Source: Plantago major (lineage: Eukaryota > Streptophyta > Magnoliopsida > Lamiales > Plantaginaceae). From it: 64,000 bases of DNA. Every line of letters starts with the position of its first letter. Position 1 is the first letter of the stretch. The position numbers and the translations under genes are program-made. The stretch covers positions 92,160,914-92,224,913 of the forward strand of contig CM048839.1 in assembly GCA_026545765.1 (NCBI GenBank), given 5' to 3'. Shown one piece after another: positions 34,084 to 46,985 of this stretch. The notes under the pieces were generated by a model. It ran no database searches. It was given only the letters and a program-made list of their open reading frames with translations, and was not told where the DNA came from.

Positions 34084-34910
34084 TTGTTAGGAATATCTGT
34101 TTAGATTTTGATCGAAACCACAATGACTTATCTTAGCTTTCGGAAAGGTAATAGTACTCTTAGTTCATGAACATTGTAAAAGAGGAAACTTTACGAGTAT
34201 GTTGAATCTAACAAATCTTGTATAGGATGTTGGAGTCTCTGAATGTAATTTTATATCTTTAAAGAAGACTAAGAAGGAAGCATCCGGAAGAAAGAACTCT
34301 TTTATTATTGAGAAGACGAAAGAACACCTAAGATTCTTTGAAGAATAGGGAAAAATTTGTCCTCAAATACCTTGGCTGGGATACCTTGAGCTAAGTCTCT
34401 GAGAGACAAATGTTTCGATAGGTTTTACGATGCACTATAGGTCAGCTTGAGTGGACTTGCAAAGCCTCGAGATAGCTTCGTTGTTCCATTGTGATGCGGG
34501 ACAAAAGTTGGTAAGTGCATTTATTACGAACATAGATATACGAGCAAAGAGAAATCTACGAAAGACAAAAGCTCACTATCGTACTAACCGGATATCGTTA
34601 GTTTGAATTTCATTGAGCACAACGGATGAAGTAATGCAAGCGGCCTGATTTTCAACTATAAATATCACCACTTAGAATGCTTGAAAACACACCTTGAACT
34701 ACTTGATCATACATTACATTCAAGCATAAAAAGCCTTCTTCTATACTCTCTAGCTTACCCATCTTTATGCGACTAAAGCTCTTGAATTCTAAGTAGCACG
34801 AAAGTTCTAAGTGTCGATCCTTAACAAAATTGTGTATTGTGAAGGAGTTGAATCCGGAAGATATAATTACGACTCATATGTAGATTCAATCTCTTGAACA
34901 ACATCAAGAC
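34084..34910 (+). repeat. Diverged relative of the Sirevirus-like LTR
   Basis: Collinear with the LTR of elements A and B but much more diverged. It contains ggaatatctgtttag, gacttatctta, gtactcttggttca-type and cttgtataggatgtt segments in the same order. It also has the TATA block ctataaatatcaccactta (34656-34674) and gttctaagtgtcgatcc (about 34804). The first ~60 bases of the LTR and a clear 3' end are missing. It may represent a sister family or an old solo LTR. Confidence 0.6.
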
Positions 34911-37900
34911 TTGGGTTAGTAAAGAACAAGTAACCATACATTTGTCTTGTGAAAGGAAAGGCGTTGACCATGCCTTTGAGGGAAAAACAAGACCCGAAAG
35001 AAATGCATTGGAAAGTTCTTGTAAAAAGAACAACCTGCTTGAAAAGTGTAACCAACCACAATACCATCTCTCAAAAAGGGAAGATTCTTGGAGCTAGAAA
35101 ATTCTCTAATATCACGTTTGTAGAAAGAAAAATGACGAGAGACTAGTAAAATTCTGAGAGAAGATCTCGATCGGCACCGGAATTCTTTCGAAATGGCATT
35201 GGCTATAAAGCCATATTGAAACAACTTGCTCCATGAGTACAAAGCTAGAGCAAGAGCGATGGATGAAAGCTAAGTTGCTTGATGTGCTCAAATTAGTACT
35301 TGATAAAATCTGAAATGCTTTCTTCATGATTTGGTTGTAAATAGACTTTTAACTCACGAGATCATTCTCGAGGAGCTAAATAAGACCTAGCTATGATGTT
35401 TCCAAGTATCCAGCCCGTAAGAGTTCCAGTATGAGTTTGTAAAATTGAGTTTGATTTGAAGAATAAACTAAATAAACGCTAGGAAACTAAAAGCAGAGTT
35501 TTGAATCAGAGAGAGAGGAAGTAGAACCACGGAAGCATTTTCGAGGAGAAATCAAATACGGATTAGACCAAGTGTTCATATCTTTGTCATAGTTATTTGT
35601 CGAGGATAAATCACGCAATTTTAGTTTAACCCGGACATTCTTTGAAGATGTAGAAGTTGGAAATCAATCGATGGTTTAGTCGAAACGATTGATTCTTTTG
35701 AAAGATTCGAGAAAAGAATCTCTAAAATTGGGGATTTTACGAAGTTGAGAAAAAACTTATACATATAAACAAACCCTAGGTTAAGATCCTAATTGGTTAA
35801 TCCTACATTGCTACGCATCTCATCCGAAAGGTTTAACTACTCCGTAACTTACGAACAATAGCATGCATGTGAATAGCGATCCGCGATTGAATGAAGCATG
35901 ATACGGATTACAAGCATAAATTGATCAATCTGAAACCCTGAAAAGAGAAGAATTGCGAAAGAAGAATAATTTGATTGATAATCTTACCTCAAGATCGAAA
36001 TTCGATATCAAATGATGCGATTACAAGTGAAAATCAAAGAAAAACCAAAGGCGAGAGAAGCAAACTAGAGGTTTATCTTGGCTTGAGAGTGAAAAAGAAG
36101 CGTAGAAAGAAGTGTTTTTATAAAATGTCCGAGTTGTCGATTGAAGCAGGCATACGAAAATTTCCACGTGAGACAAATCACGCAAAAGGTGAGGCGGCGT
36201 CGCGCCTCCTCGGAATCTTCAATTCATGAAATCTATGCATTGAGGCAATCCACGGATTTACGGGGCGTGTCTTGGTAGATCTGAAAGAGCGGCGTCACTT
36301 GCGTCGCTTTTGCACCAGAACTCCTCATGAATTACGCCTATCATTGGAGTTTGAGCTTCTACTCGGATGCGATGTTCCAAAAAGCATCATTTCTTCTTCT
36401 CCAAAACATCTCTAAGCACACGAAAACACAGCAATAAAACACAACTAGAACACAAAACACATAAAAGCGCACAAGACACGCTAAAATACACAAATAAAAA
36501 GCTAATAAAAAATATTAATGAGAAAGAGACATGAGACCTTTAAAATATGAGGCATCGTAAACCCCCAAACCGAGACCTTTGCTGGGTCCTAGAACAGAAA
36601 CAAACAAATAGACTCCTAAACACACTGAAACACAAAGAGGTTAAATGACCAAGCTTCTGCCGAGTCAAGCGATTGCTAATGCGAACCAATCCATGTGAAA
36701 CATTTTGAATTTACACCAACGTTGGTAGTGAGAACAAGAAAAAAATCAAGCAAGTTTTCTTTCCAAGGTAAAAGAACTTAGGCTGGTCAGGGTATGGTCC
36801 CTCCACGAGGTAATCAATTAAGCCATGCTCTCTCTGGCCTGGAAGTGTCCGGCCGAGGATTCAGCGCTTCGAAAGTAAAAGGTAGGCGGTAGAATTTAGT
36901 TACAGGTAATTACCCTTAATACCTTATGATAAGTTTGCTCGAATAATCGGAATCCGAAAAAAAGGACTTTGGTGAGAATGACTTAATATTCAAGAGTTAA
37001 AAAAAAGGTGAAGCTACTCCCATTATTCAAAGGTAAATTTCTTATAGTCCCTGACCACTAACAAAGGTTAAACAATAACAGTTAATCCCTGCGTTTGAAA
37101 AATATACTTGGTTTGGTCGAAATGTAATCTGACCGGTATTGACCATCCTTTGAGAAAATGAATTTTCACGTGGATAAAAGGAGGTATTTATGGAAAATGT
37201 TGGTTTTGGTGGGGAGGGACTATTAGGTTATTGAAGGAAATAAGAAAGGGAAAGCCCGATTCTCCACTGACCCGTCTCCGTCTTCGTCTCTCAAACCTTT
37301 CAAATGGGGTGGTTTAGAAAATTCCACCATAATCAACATCGGTTTGCTTGTGGATTATCGTTTGAAGAACTTCATTACTTTAAATTGATTGCTTGGTGGG
37401 GTTGCACAAAAAGAAAACCTACTGTTAAATGAAGATCTGACGATATGGGAGGTAAATCATCTATCCTTTATTTTTTCTTGTTTTTATGAACATGTCACGA
37501 TTATTGGTATTGTAGATGATGTTAAGTAATTGAGGAAGCTTATAAAATTGTTAAATTATGAAAAAAAACCTAGATTTTTAAAGCTGTGATTCTTACCATT
37601 TTGTTGATGTTAATGTATGCCTTTGGTGATGCTAATTCATTGTTAATTTGATGTTAAAACAGGTTTGATTATGAGTTGATTTAGTTGATTTGGATTTTGG
37701 ATGATGTTTGTTAGTTCAATTTTGAATTTTTGGATGTTGTTGTGATTGAACTTGAGTTTGGTTTGTATGATTAGTCTTTGATATAAGTTGTTTAACATGT
37801 ATAGGTGATAGAGTTTCAATATCGGATGCACTGCCGGAAAGAGGCGATACGTGGTGCCAGAAATGTAAAAGATATTACAGGGTATATGTATAAGCTATCG

Positions 37901-38295
37901 ATTGAGTAATTAAAGAAGTGCTTCGTGGTGTACCTCGTATGAACACTTTCATGTTTTAATTATGAAATATGTTGTGGAGGGTTTACAGGATATATGATGT
38001 GATTCCATTGATGTTGCCCTTATGTTTTGAAAGAAGTGTATTGGGACTAAAGAGGTGGGCATGCATTGATAGTGAGGATGTAGAACTGTAGCTATAGATT
38101 TCCAGTCATACTAAGAAGAATTTGGTGGGTGATGATGTTGATGATTTATATATACCTCCACATAAGCCGATTCTTTCAAGCACCCACACAATAGAGACGA
38201 GGCCACTTCTCATCTGAGAAATTCTAAACCACTTGAGCCTCTGAAAATGTATTTGTTGATTTGAATAATCTTGATAGGAAAGATGAACAACCTAA
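34911..38295. other. Unassigned non-coding DNA before the gap
   Basis: I recognise no protein family here. 36170-36310 is locally GC-rich (gcggcgtcgcgcctcctcgg, ggcgtcacttgcgtcgc). 36540-36620 has acccccaaaccgagacctttgc, similar in kind to 17735-17770. 37630-37800 is T/G-rich with weak repetition of gttgattt. The longest open frame, 35975-36229 (84 residues), is Lys-rich and unassigned. Confidence 0.3.
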
Positions 38296-38395
38296 NNNNN
38301 NNNNNNNNNNNNNNNNNNNNNNNNNNNNNNNNNNNNNNNNNNNNNNNNNNNNNNNNNNNNNNNNNNNNNNNNNNNNNNNNNNNNNNNNNNNNNNN
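38296..38395. other. Assembly gap (100 N)
   Basis: Exactly 100 n, the conventional length for a scaffold gap of unknown size. Sequence on its two sides need not be adjacent in the genome. Confidence 0.99.
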
Positions 38396-39547
38396 GACCA
38401 ATGTGCGTAACCGCATCCTACCGACACGGCAGAAGGGCCGCTCACCACCGGGAGGCGATCTATCGTTATTATCGACATCAATGCGATATATGTGTTTTGC
38501 AATCTAGCATTACGTATGTATGAAGTCTCACGCTTCTATTACTTGTAGATGATAAATTGTCGACTAGATCCGGTTTGATTCTGTGGCACGGGGAGGTGAC
38601 ATCCAAGTATGCCATCTTCAAGAAGGCCGGGCGGGTATGGACCGACCGCCGCCTCGCCTATCATGGGTATGTTTATGTTGCTTAAAGTTCATATTTGTAC
38701 ACTATTACAAGTTACTTTTTAAAAACAAGAATCGATCATTATATTTACGATTTCAGTCGAGGTTGATGCTGTGTGGCGAGGTGGAGGACGAGACGGTGAT
38801 GTGTTGTCAATCAACAAGTTGACAACATCTTCCTAGAGGTCAACAAACCGGACAAGAAAGGACGAATATATGGACTCGGAGCCTCGGTTTGCATCCGCTA
38901 GTCCGGGCGTTCTCATCATCATCATCCGCAGCCCAGACGTCTTACATACACGTGACTGTGTCTGAAATGGTGCAACAAGTGTCCGGGAACATGTTGCTCG
39001 GCTAACTCAAGAGATGGAGCAACAAAGGACGATGGAGATGGAGAGAACTAAGGGAGAACGAGCGCCTTCTACATGTATGGAGCCATGTCCCGCCCATCAC
39101 CCACCCCACCCCGTCGATAGCTAGTTATGTATTCAGATGTTCGGATTTTTTTCATATTTACACTTGTTTGGATAATTTCTCCAAATTATTACTTTTTTAT
39201 TCATTGAAACATTTTCCAGATTATTGATTTATTATCTAACATTATATTGATTAAATAGGTGAACTAAAAATAGGGATTAATATGAAATAAATAGTGACGG
39301 AAGTAGTGACGGAATTACAAATTAGTGAAATTAGTGACGGAATTTCAACACTAGTCCACTAAATATTTAATACGGATAGAATCTATCCGCGCTAAATTTC
39401 GGAATTAAAAAAAATAATTGGTCTGGCCGCCCAACTCCGCGAATGACGACGGATTGTTATCCGTCGCCACGCCTGGGCGACGGATTCATCCGCCAGTGGA
39501 GGCTGGCCCAGAGCGACGGATCTATCCGCTGTGCCGATTTTGTAGTG
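38396..39547 (+). mobile_element. CACTA element 2, 3' portion
   Basis: Collinear with 25420-26640 of CACTA 1: the gggccg-tcacca segment, the ttatgttgcttaaagttcatatttgtaca segment in the intron-like part, gttgacaacatcttc, and the Glu/Met-rich coding tail. The subterminal gacggat/atccgtc units follow at 39290-39535. It ends with gattttgtagtg (39536-39547), the reverse complement of a CACTA terminus. The 5' part is lost in or beyond the gap. Confidence 0.8.
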
Positions 39548-42500
39548 AGGAGAGGGATAAACAACAAACGAAAACACCACTCGAGAGATAAACAACACAT
39601 CAAAGGCGTGGGATAATGTCAAACGAAGAAGTCTATTCAAGATTTAAACAATACTGAGAAGGAGTAAGAGTATCACAAACGAAGAACTCTACTTGAGAGT
39701 TAAACCACACACATAAAGAGTGGGATAAACAACAAATGTAAAATTCTACTCGAGAGTTAAACAACACAATAAAGGAGTGGAATAATTACAAATGGAGAAG
39801 TCAATATGAGACTTAAACAACACATCGGAGGGGTAATAAAATGACAAACGAAAAACTATATTTTGTTTTTTTTATATTAAGGCGGAGTCAAGCTCCTATT
39901 AAAGAAAAACCATAAACTCACAAGGGTTATAAGAACAACGAAAAACTCTACTTGAGAGTTAAACAATACACAAAAGGAGTGGGATAAACAAAAAACGAAA
40001 ACACCACTCGAGAGATAAACAACACATCAAAGGGGTGGTATAATGTCAAACGAAGAAGTCTATTCGAGATTTAAACAATACAAAGAAGGAGTAAGAGTAT
40101 CACAAACGAAGAACTCTACTTGAGAGTTAAACCACACACATAAGGAGTGGGATAAACAACAAATGTAAAATTCTACTCGAGAGTTAAACAATGAATAAAG
40201 GAGTGATAATTACAAATGGAGAAGTCAATTTGAGATTTAAACAACACATCGGAGGGTAATAAAATAACAAACGAAAAACACTACTTGAGAGTTAAACAAT
40301 ACACAAAAGGAGTGGGATAAACAACAAACGAACAACACCATTCGAGAGATAAACAACACATCAAAGAAGTGGGATAATGTCAAACGAAGAAGTCTATTCG
40401 AGATTTAAACAATACACAGAAGGAGTAAAAGTATGACAAGTGAAGAACTCTACTTGAGAGTTAAACCACACACATAAGGAGTGGGATAAACAACAAATGT
40501 AAAATTCTACTCGAGAGTTAAACAACACAATAAAGGAGTTGGATAATTACAAATTGAGAAGTCAATTTGAGATTTAAACAACACATCGGACGGGTAATAA
40601 AATAACAAACGAAAACTATATTTTGTTTTTTTATATTAAAAGTGAGTCAAGCTCCTATTATTAAATAAAAACCATAAACTCACGGGGGTTTATAAGAACA
40701 ACGAAAAACTCCACTTGAGAGTTAAACAATACACAAAAGGAGTGGGATAAACAAAAACGAAAACACCACTCGAGAGATAAACAACACATCAAAGGAGTGG
40801 GATAATGTCAAACGAAGAAGTCTATTCGAGATTTAAACAATACAAAGAAGGAGTAAGAGTATCACAAACGAAGAACTCTACTTGAGAGTTAAACCACACA
40901 CATAAGGAGTGGGATAAACAACAAATGTAAAATTCTACTCGAGAGTTAAACAACACAATAAAGGAGTGGGATAATTACAAATGGAGAAGTCAATTTGAGA
41001 TTTAAACAACACATCGGAGGGGTAATAAATTGACAAACGAAAAACTATACTTTGTTTTTTTTATATTAAGGCGGAGTGAAGCTCCTATTATGAAATAAAA
41101 ACCATAAACTCACGGGGGTTTATAAGAACAACGAAAAACTATACTTGAGAGTGAAACAATACACAAAAGGAGTGGGATAAACAAAAACGAAAACACCACT
41201 CGAGAGATAAACAACACATCAAAGGAGTGGGATAATGTCAAACGAAGAAGTCTATTCGAGATTTAAACAATACAGAGAAGGAGTAAGAGTATCACAAACG
41301 AAGAACTCCACTTGAGAGTTAAACCACACACATAAGGAGTAGGATAAAAAACAAATGTAAAATTCTACTCGAGAGTTAAACAACAGAATAAAGGAGTGGG
41401 ATAATTACAAATGGAGAAGTCAATTTGAGATTTAAACAACACATCGGAGGGGTAATAAAATAACAAACGAAAAACTCTACTTGAGAGTCAAACAATACAC
41501 AAAAGGAGTGGGATAAACAACAAACGAACATCACTCGAGAGATAAACAACACATCAAAGGAGTGGGATAATGTCAAACGAAGAAGTATATTCGAGATATA
41601 AACAATAGACAGATGGAGTAAGAGTATCACAAACGAAGAACTCTACTTGAGAGTTAAACCACACACATAAGTATTGGGATAAACAACAAATGTATAATTC
41701 TACTCGAGAGTTAAACAACAGAATAAAGGAGTGGGATAATTACAAATGGAGAAGTCAATTTGAGATTTAAACAACACATCGTAGGGGTAATAAAATGACA
41801 AACGAAAAACTCTATTTTGTTTTTTTTATATTAAGGTGGAGTCAAGCACCTATTATTAAATAAAAACCATAAACTCACGGGGGTTTATAAGAACAACGAA
41901 AAACTCTACTTGAGAGTGAAACAATACACAAAAGGAGTGGGATAAACAACAAATGAACAACGCCACTGTAGAGATAAATAACACATCAAAGGAGTGGGAT
42001 AATGTCAAACGAAGAAGTCTATTCGAGATTTAAACAATACAGAGAAGGAGTAAGAGTATCACAAACGAAGAACTCTACTTGAGAGTTAAACCACACACAT
42101 AAGGAGTGGGATAAAAAACAAATGTAAAATTCTACTCGAGAGTTAAACAACAGAATAAAGGAGTGGGATAATTACAAATGGAGAAGTCAATTTGAGATTT
42201 AAACAACACATCGGAGGGGTAATAAAATAACAAACGAAAAACACTACTTGAGCGTTAAACAATACACAAAAGGAGTGGGATAAACAACAAACGAACAACA
42301 CCACTCGAGAGATAAACAACACATCAAAGGAGTGGGATAATGTCAAACGAAGAAGTCTATTCGAGATTTAAACAATACATAGAAGGAGTAAGAGTATCAC
42401 AAACGAAGAACTCTACTTGAGAGTTAAACCACACACATAAGGAGTGGGATAAACAACAAATGTAAAATTCTACTCGAGAGTTAAACAACACAATAAAGGA

Positions 42501-45500
42501 GTGCGAAAATTACAAATGGAGAAGTAAATTTGACATTTAAACAACACATCGAAGGGTAATAATGACAAACGAAAAACTACTTTGTTTTTTTATATTAAGG
42601 TGAGTCAAGCTCATATTATTAAAGAAAACCATAAACTCACGGGGTTTATAAGAACAACGAAAAAACTACTTGAGAGTTAAACAATGCACAAAAGGAGTGG
42701 GATAAACAACAAAAGAAAACACCACTCGAGAGATAAACAACACATCAAAGGAGGGGATAATGTCAAACAAGAAGTCTATTCAAGATTTAAACAATATGTA
42801 GAAGGAGTAAGAGTATCACAAACGAAGAACTCTACTTGAGAGTTAAACCACACATAAGGAGTAGGATAAAAACAAATGTAAAATTCTACCGAGAGTTAAA
42901 CAATGTAATAAAGGAGTGGGATAATTACAAATGGAGAAGTCAATTTGAGATTTAAACAACACATCGGAGGGGTAATAAAATAACAAACGAAAAACACTAC
43001 TTGAGTGTTAAACAATACACAAAAGGAATGGGATAAATAACAAACGAACAACACCGCTGTACAGATAAACAACACATCAAAGGAGTGGGATATTGTCAAA
43101 CGAAGAAGTCTATTCGTGATTTAAACAATACACAGAAGGAGTAAGAGTATCTCAAACGAAGAACTCTACTTGAGAGTTAAACCACACACATAAGGAGTGG
43201 GATAAACAACAAATGTAAAATTCTACTCGAGAGTTAAACAACACAATAAAGGAGTGGGATAATTACAAATGGAGAAGTCAATTTGAGATTTAAACAACAC
43301 ATCGGAGGGGTAATAAAATGACAAACGAAAAACTCTACTTTGTTTTTTTTATATTAAGGTGGAGTCAAGCTCCTGTGATTAAATAAAAACCATAAACTCA
43401 CGGGGGTTTATAAGTACAACGAAAAACTCTACTTGAGAGTTAAACAATACACAAAAGGAGTGCAATAAACAACAAATGAAAAAAACCACTTGAGAGATAA
43501 ACAACACATCAAAGCAGTGGGATAATGTCAAATGAAGAAGTCTATTCGAGATTTAAACAATACAGAGAAGGAATAAGAGTATCACAAACGAAGAACTCCA
43601 CTTGAGAGTTAAACCACACACATAAGGAGTAGGATAAAAAACAAATGTAAAATTCTACTTGAGTATTAAACAACAGAATAAAGGAGTGGGATAATTACAA
43701 ATGGAGAAGTCAATTTGAGATTTAAACAACACATCGGAGGAGTAATAAAATAACAAACGAAAAACTCTACTTGAGTGTTAAACAATACACAAAAGGAGGG
43801 ATAAAAAACAAACTAAAACACCACTCGAGAGATAAACAACCCATCAAAGTTGTTGGATAATTTCAAACGAAGATGTCTATTCAAGATTTAAACAATACAT
43901 AGAAGGAGTAAGAGTATCACAAACGAAGAACTCTACTTGAGAGTTAAACCACACACATAAGGAGTGGGATAAACAACAAATGTAAAATTCTAACCGAGAG
44001 TTAAACAACACATTAAAGGAGTTGATAAATATAAATGGAGAATTCAATTTAAAATTTAAACAAAACATCGGAGGGGTAAAATGAAAAACGAAAAACTATA
44101 TTTTTTTATATTAATGGAGTCAAGCTCCTATTAAAGAAAAACCATAAACTCACGAGCGTTTATAAGAACAACGAAAAAACTCTACTTGAGAGTTAAACAA
44201 TACACAAAAGGAGGGATAAACAACAAACAAAACACCACTTGAGAGATAAACAACACATCAAAGGAGTGGGATAATGTCAAACGAAGAAGTCTATTCGAGA
44301 TTTAAACAATACACAGAAGGAGTAAGAGTATCACAAACGAAGAACTCTACTTGAGAGTTAAACCACACACATAAGGAGTGGGATAAACAACAAATGTAAA
44401 ATTCTACCCGAGAGTTAAACAGCACAATAAAGGAGTGCGACAATTACAAATGGAGAAGTCAATTTGAGATTTAAACAACACATCGGACGGGTAATAAAAT
44501 AACAAACGAAAAACTCTGCTTGAGAGTTAAACAATACACAAAAGGAGTGGGATAAACAACAAACGAAAACACCACTCGAGAGATAAACAACACATCAAAG
44601 GAGTGGGATAATGTCAAACGAAGAAGTCTATTCGAGATTTAAACAATACAGAGAAGGAGTAAGAGTATCACAAACGAAGAACTCTACTTGAGAGTTAAAC
44701 CACACACATAAGGAGTGGGATAAACAACAAATGTAAAATTCTACTCGAGAGTTAAACAACACAATAACGGAGTGGGATAATTACAAATGGAGAAGTCAAT
44801 TTGAGATTAAAACAACACATCAGAGGGTACTAAAATGACAAACGAAAAACTCTACTTTGTTTTTTATATTAAGGTGAGTCAAGCTCCTATAAAGAAAAAC
44901 CATAAACTCATGAGGTTTATAATAACAACGAAAAACTCTACTTGAGAGTTAAACAATACACAAAAGGAGTGGTATAAACAACAAACGAACAACACCACTC
45001 GAGAGATAAACAACACATCAAAGGAGTGGTATAATGTCAAACGAAGAAGTCTATTCGAGATTTAAACAATGCACAGAAGGAGTAAGAGTATCACAAACGA
45101 AGAACTCTACTTGAGAGTTAAACCACACACATAAGGAGTGGGATAAACAACAAATGTAAAATTCTACTCGAGAGTTAAACAACACAATAAAGGAGTGGGA
45201 TAATTACAAATGGAGAAGTCAATTTGAGATTTAAACAACACATCGGAGGGTTAATAAAATAACAAACGAAAAACACTACTTGAGAGTTAAACAATACACA
45301 AAAGGAGAGGGATAAACAACAAACGAAAACACCACTCGAGAGATAAACAACACATCAAAGCCGTGGGATAATGTCAAACGAAGAAGTCTATTCAAGATTT
45401 AAACAATACTGAGAAGGAGTAAGAGTATCACAAACGAAGAACTCTACTTGAGAGTTAAACCACACACATAAGGAGTGGGATAAACAACAAATGTAAAATT

Positions 45501-46796
45501 CTCCCCGAGAGTTAAACAACACAATAAAGGAGTGGGATAATTACAAATGGAGAAGTCAATTTGAGATTTAAACAACACATCGGAGTGGTAATAAAATAAC
45601 AAACGAAAAACAAAAATTTTTTTTTTTTATATTAAGGCGGAGTCAAGCTCCTATTAAAGAAAAACCATAAACTCATGAGGGTTTATAAGAACAACGAAAA
45701 ACTCTACTTGAGAGTGAAACAATACACAAAAGGAGTGGGATAAACAAAAAACGAAAACACCACTCGAGGGATAAACAACACATCAAAGGGGTGGTATAAT
45801 GTCAAACGAAGAAGTCTATTCGAGATTTAAACAATACAAAGAAGGAGTAAGAGTATCACAAACGAAGAACTCTACTTGAGAGTTAAACCACACACATAAG
45901 GAGTGGGATAAACAACAAATGTAAAATTCTACTCGAGAGTTAAACAACAGAATAAAGGAGTGGGATAATTACAAATGGAGAAGTCAATTTGAGATTTAAA
46001 CAACACATCGGAGGGTTAATAAAATAACAAACGAAAAACACTACTTGAGAGTTAAACAATACACAAAAGGAGAGGGATAAACAACAAACGAAAACACCAC
46101 TCGAGAGATAAACAACACATCAAAGCCGTGGGATAATGTCAAACGAAGAAGTCTATTCGAGATTTAAACAATACAGAGAAGGAGTAAGAGTATCACAAAC
46201 GAAGAACTCTACTCGAGAGCTAAACCACACACATAAGGATCGGGATAAACAACAAATGTAAAATTCTACCCGAGAGTTAAACAACACAACAAAGGAGTGG
46301 GATAATTACAAATGGAGAAGTCAATTTGAGATTTAAACAACACATCGGAGGGGTAATAAAATAACAAACGAAAAACTATATTTTGTTTTTTTTATATTAA
46401 GGCGGAGTCAAGCTCCTATTAAAGAAAAACCATAAACTCACGAGGGTTTATAAGAACAAACGAAAAACTCTACTTGAGTGTTAATGAATACACAAAAGGA
46501 GTGGGATAAACAGCAAACGAACAACACCACTGTAGAGATAAACAACACATCAAAGGAGTGGGATAATGTCAAACGAAGAAGTCTATTCGAGATTTAAACA
46601 ATACATAGAAGGAGTAAGAGTATCACAAACGAAGAACTCTACTTGAGAGTTAAACCACACACACAAGGAGTGGGATAAACAATAAATGTAAAATTCTACT
46701 CGAGAGTTAAACAACACAATAAAGGATTGGGATAATTACAAATGGAGAAGTCAATTTGAGATTCAAACAACACATCAGAGGCGTAATAAAATAACA

Positions 46797-46985
46797 AACG
46801 AAAAACTCTACTTGAATCAAAGTGGGATAAATGTCAAACCAAGAAGTCTATTAGATTTAAACAATATAGAAAGGGAGTAAGAGTATCACAAACGAAGAAC
46901 TCTACTTGAGAGGTAAACCACACACATAATTACCGAGAGTTAAACAATTTGAGATTTAAACAACACATAAGAACAACAAAAAATT
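46797..46985. repeat. Rearranged, shortened satellite unit
   Basis: Between ordinary units, sub-repeats are internally deleted and fused: ctacttgaatcaaagtggg, then a nearly normal gagtatcacaaacgaagaac, then accacacacataattaccgagag. The spacing between adjacent L inserts is about 950 here instead of about 760. Confidence 0.7.

Noticed and set aside
35764-35775. Telomere-like aaaccctag
   Set aside because: A single copy only; no array.
37200-38290. Possible Mutator-like element start (tagtccctgaccactaacaaagg termini, MULE N-terminus near 37.8-38.2 kb)
   Set aside because: No motif could be followed for more than a few residues, and no inverted partner was found before the gap.
38210-38507. 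ORFs spanning 38296-38395
   Set aside because: They are produced by reading through the run of N.
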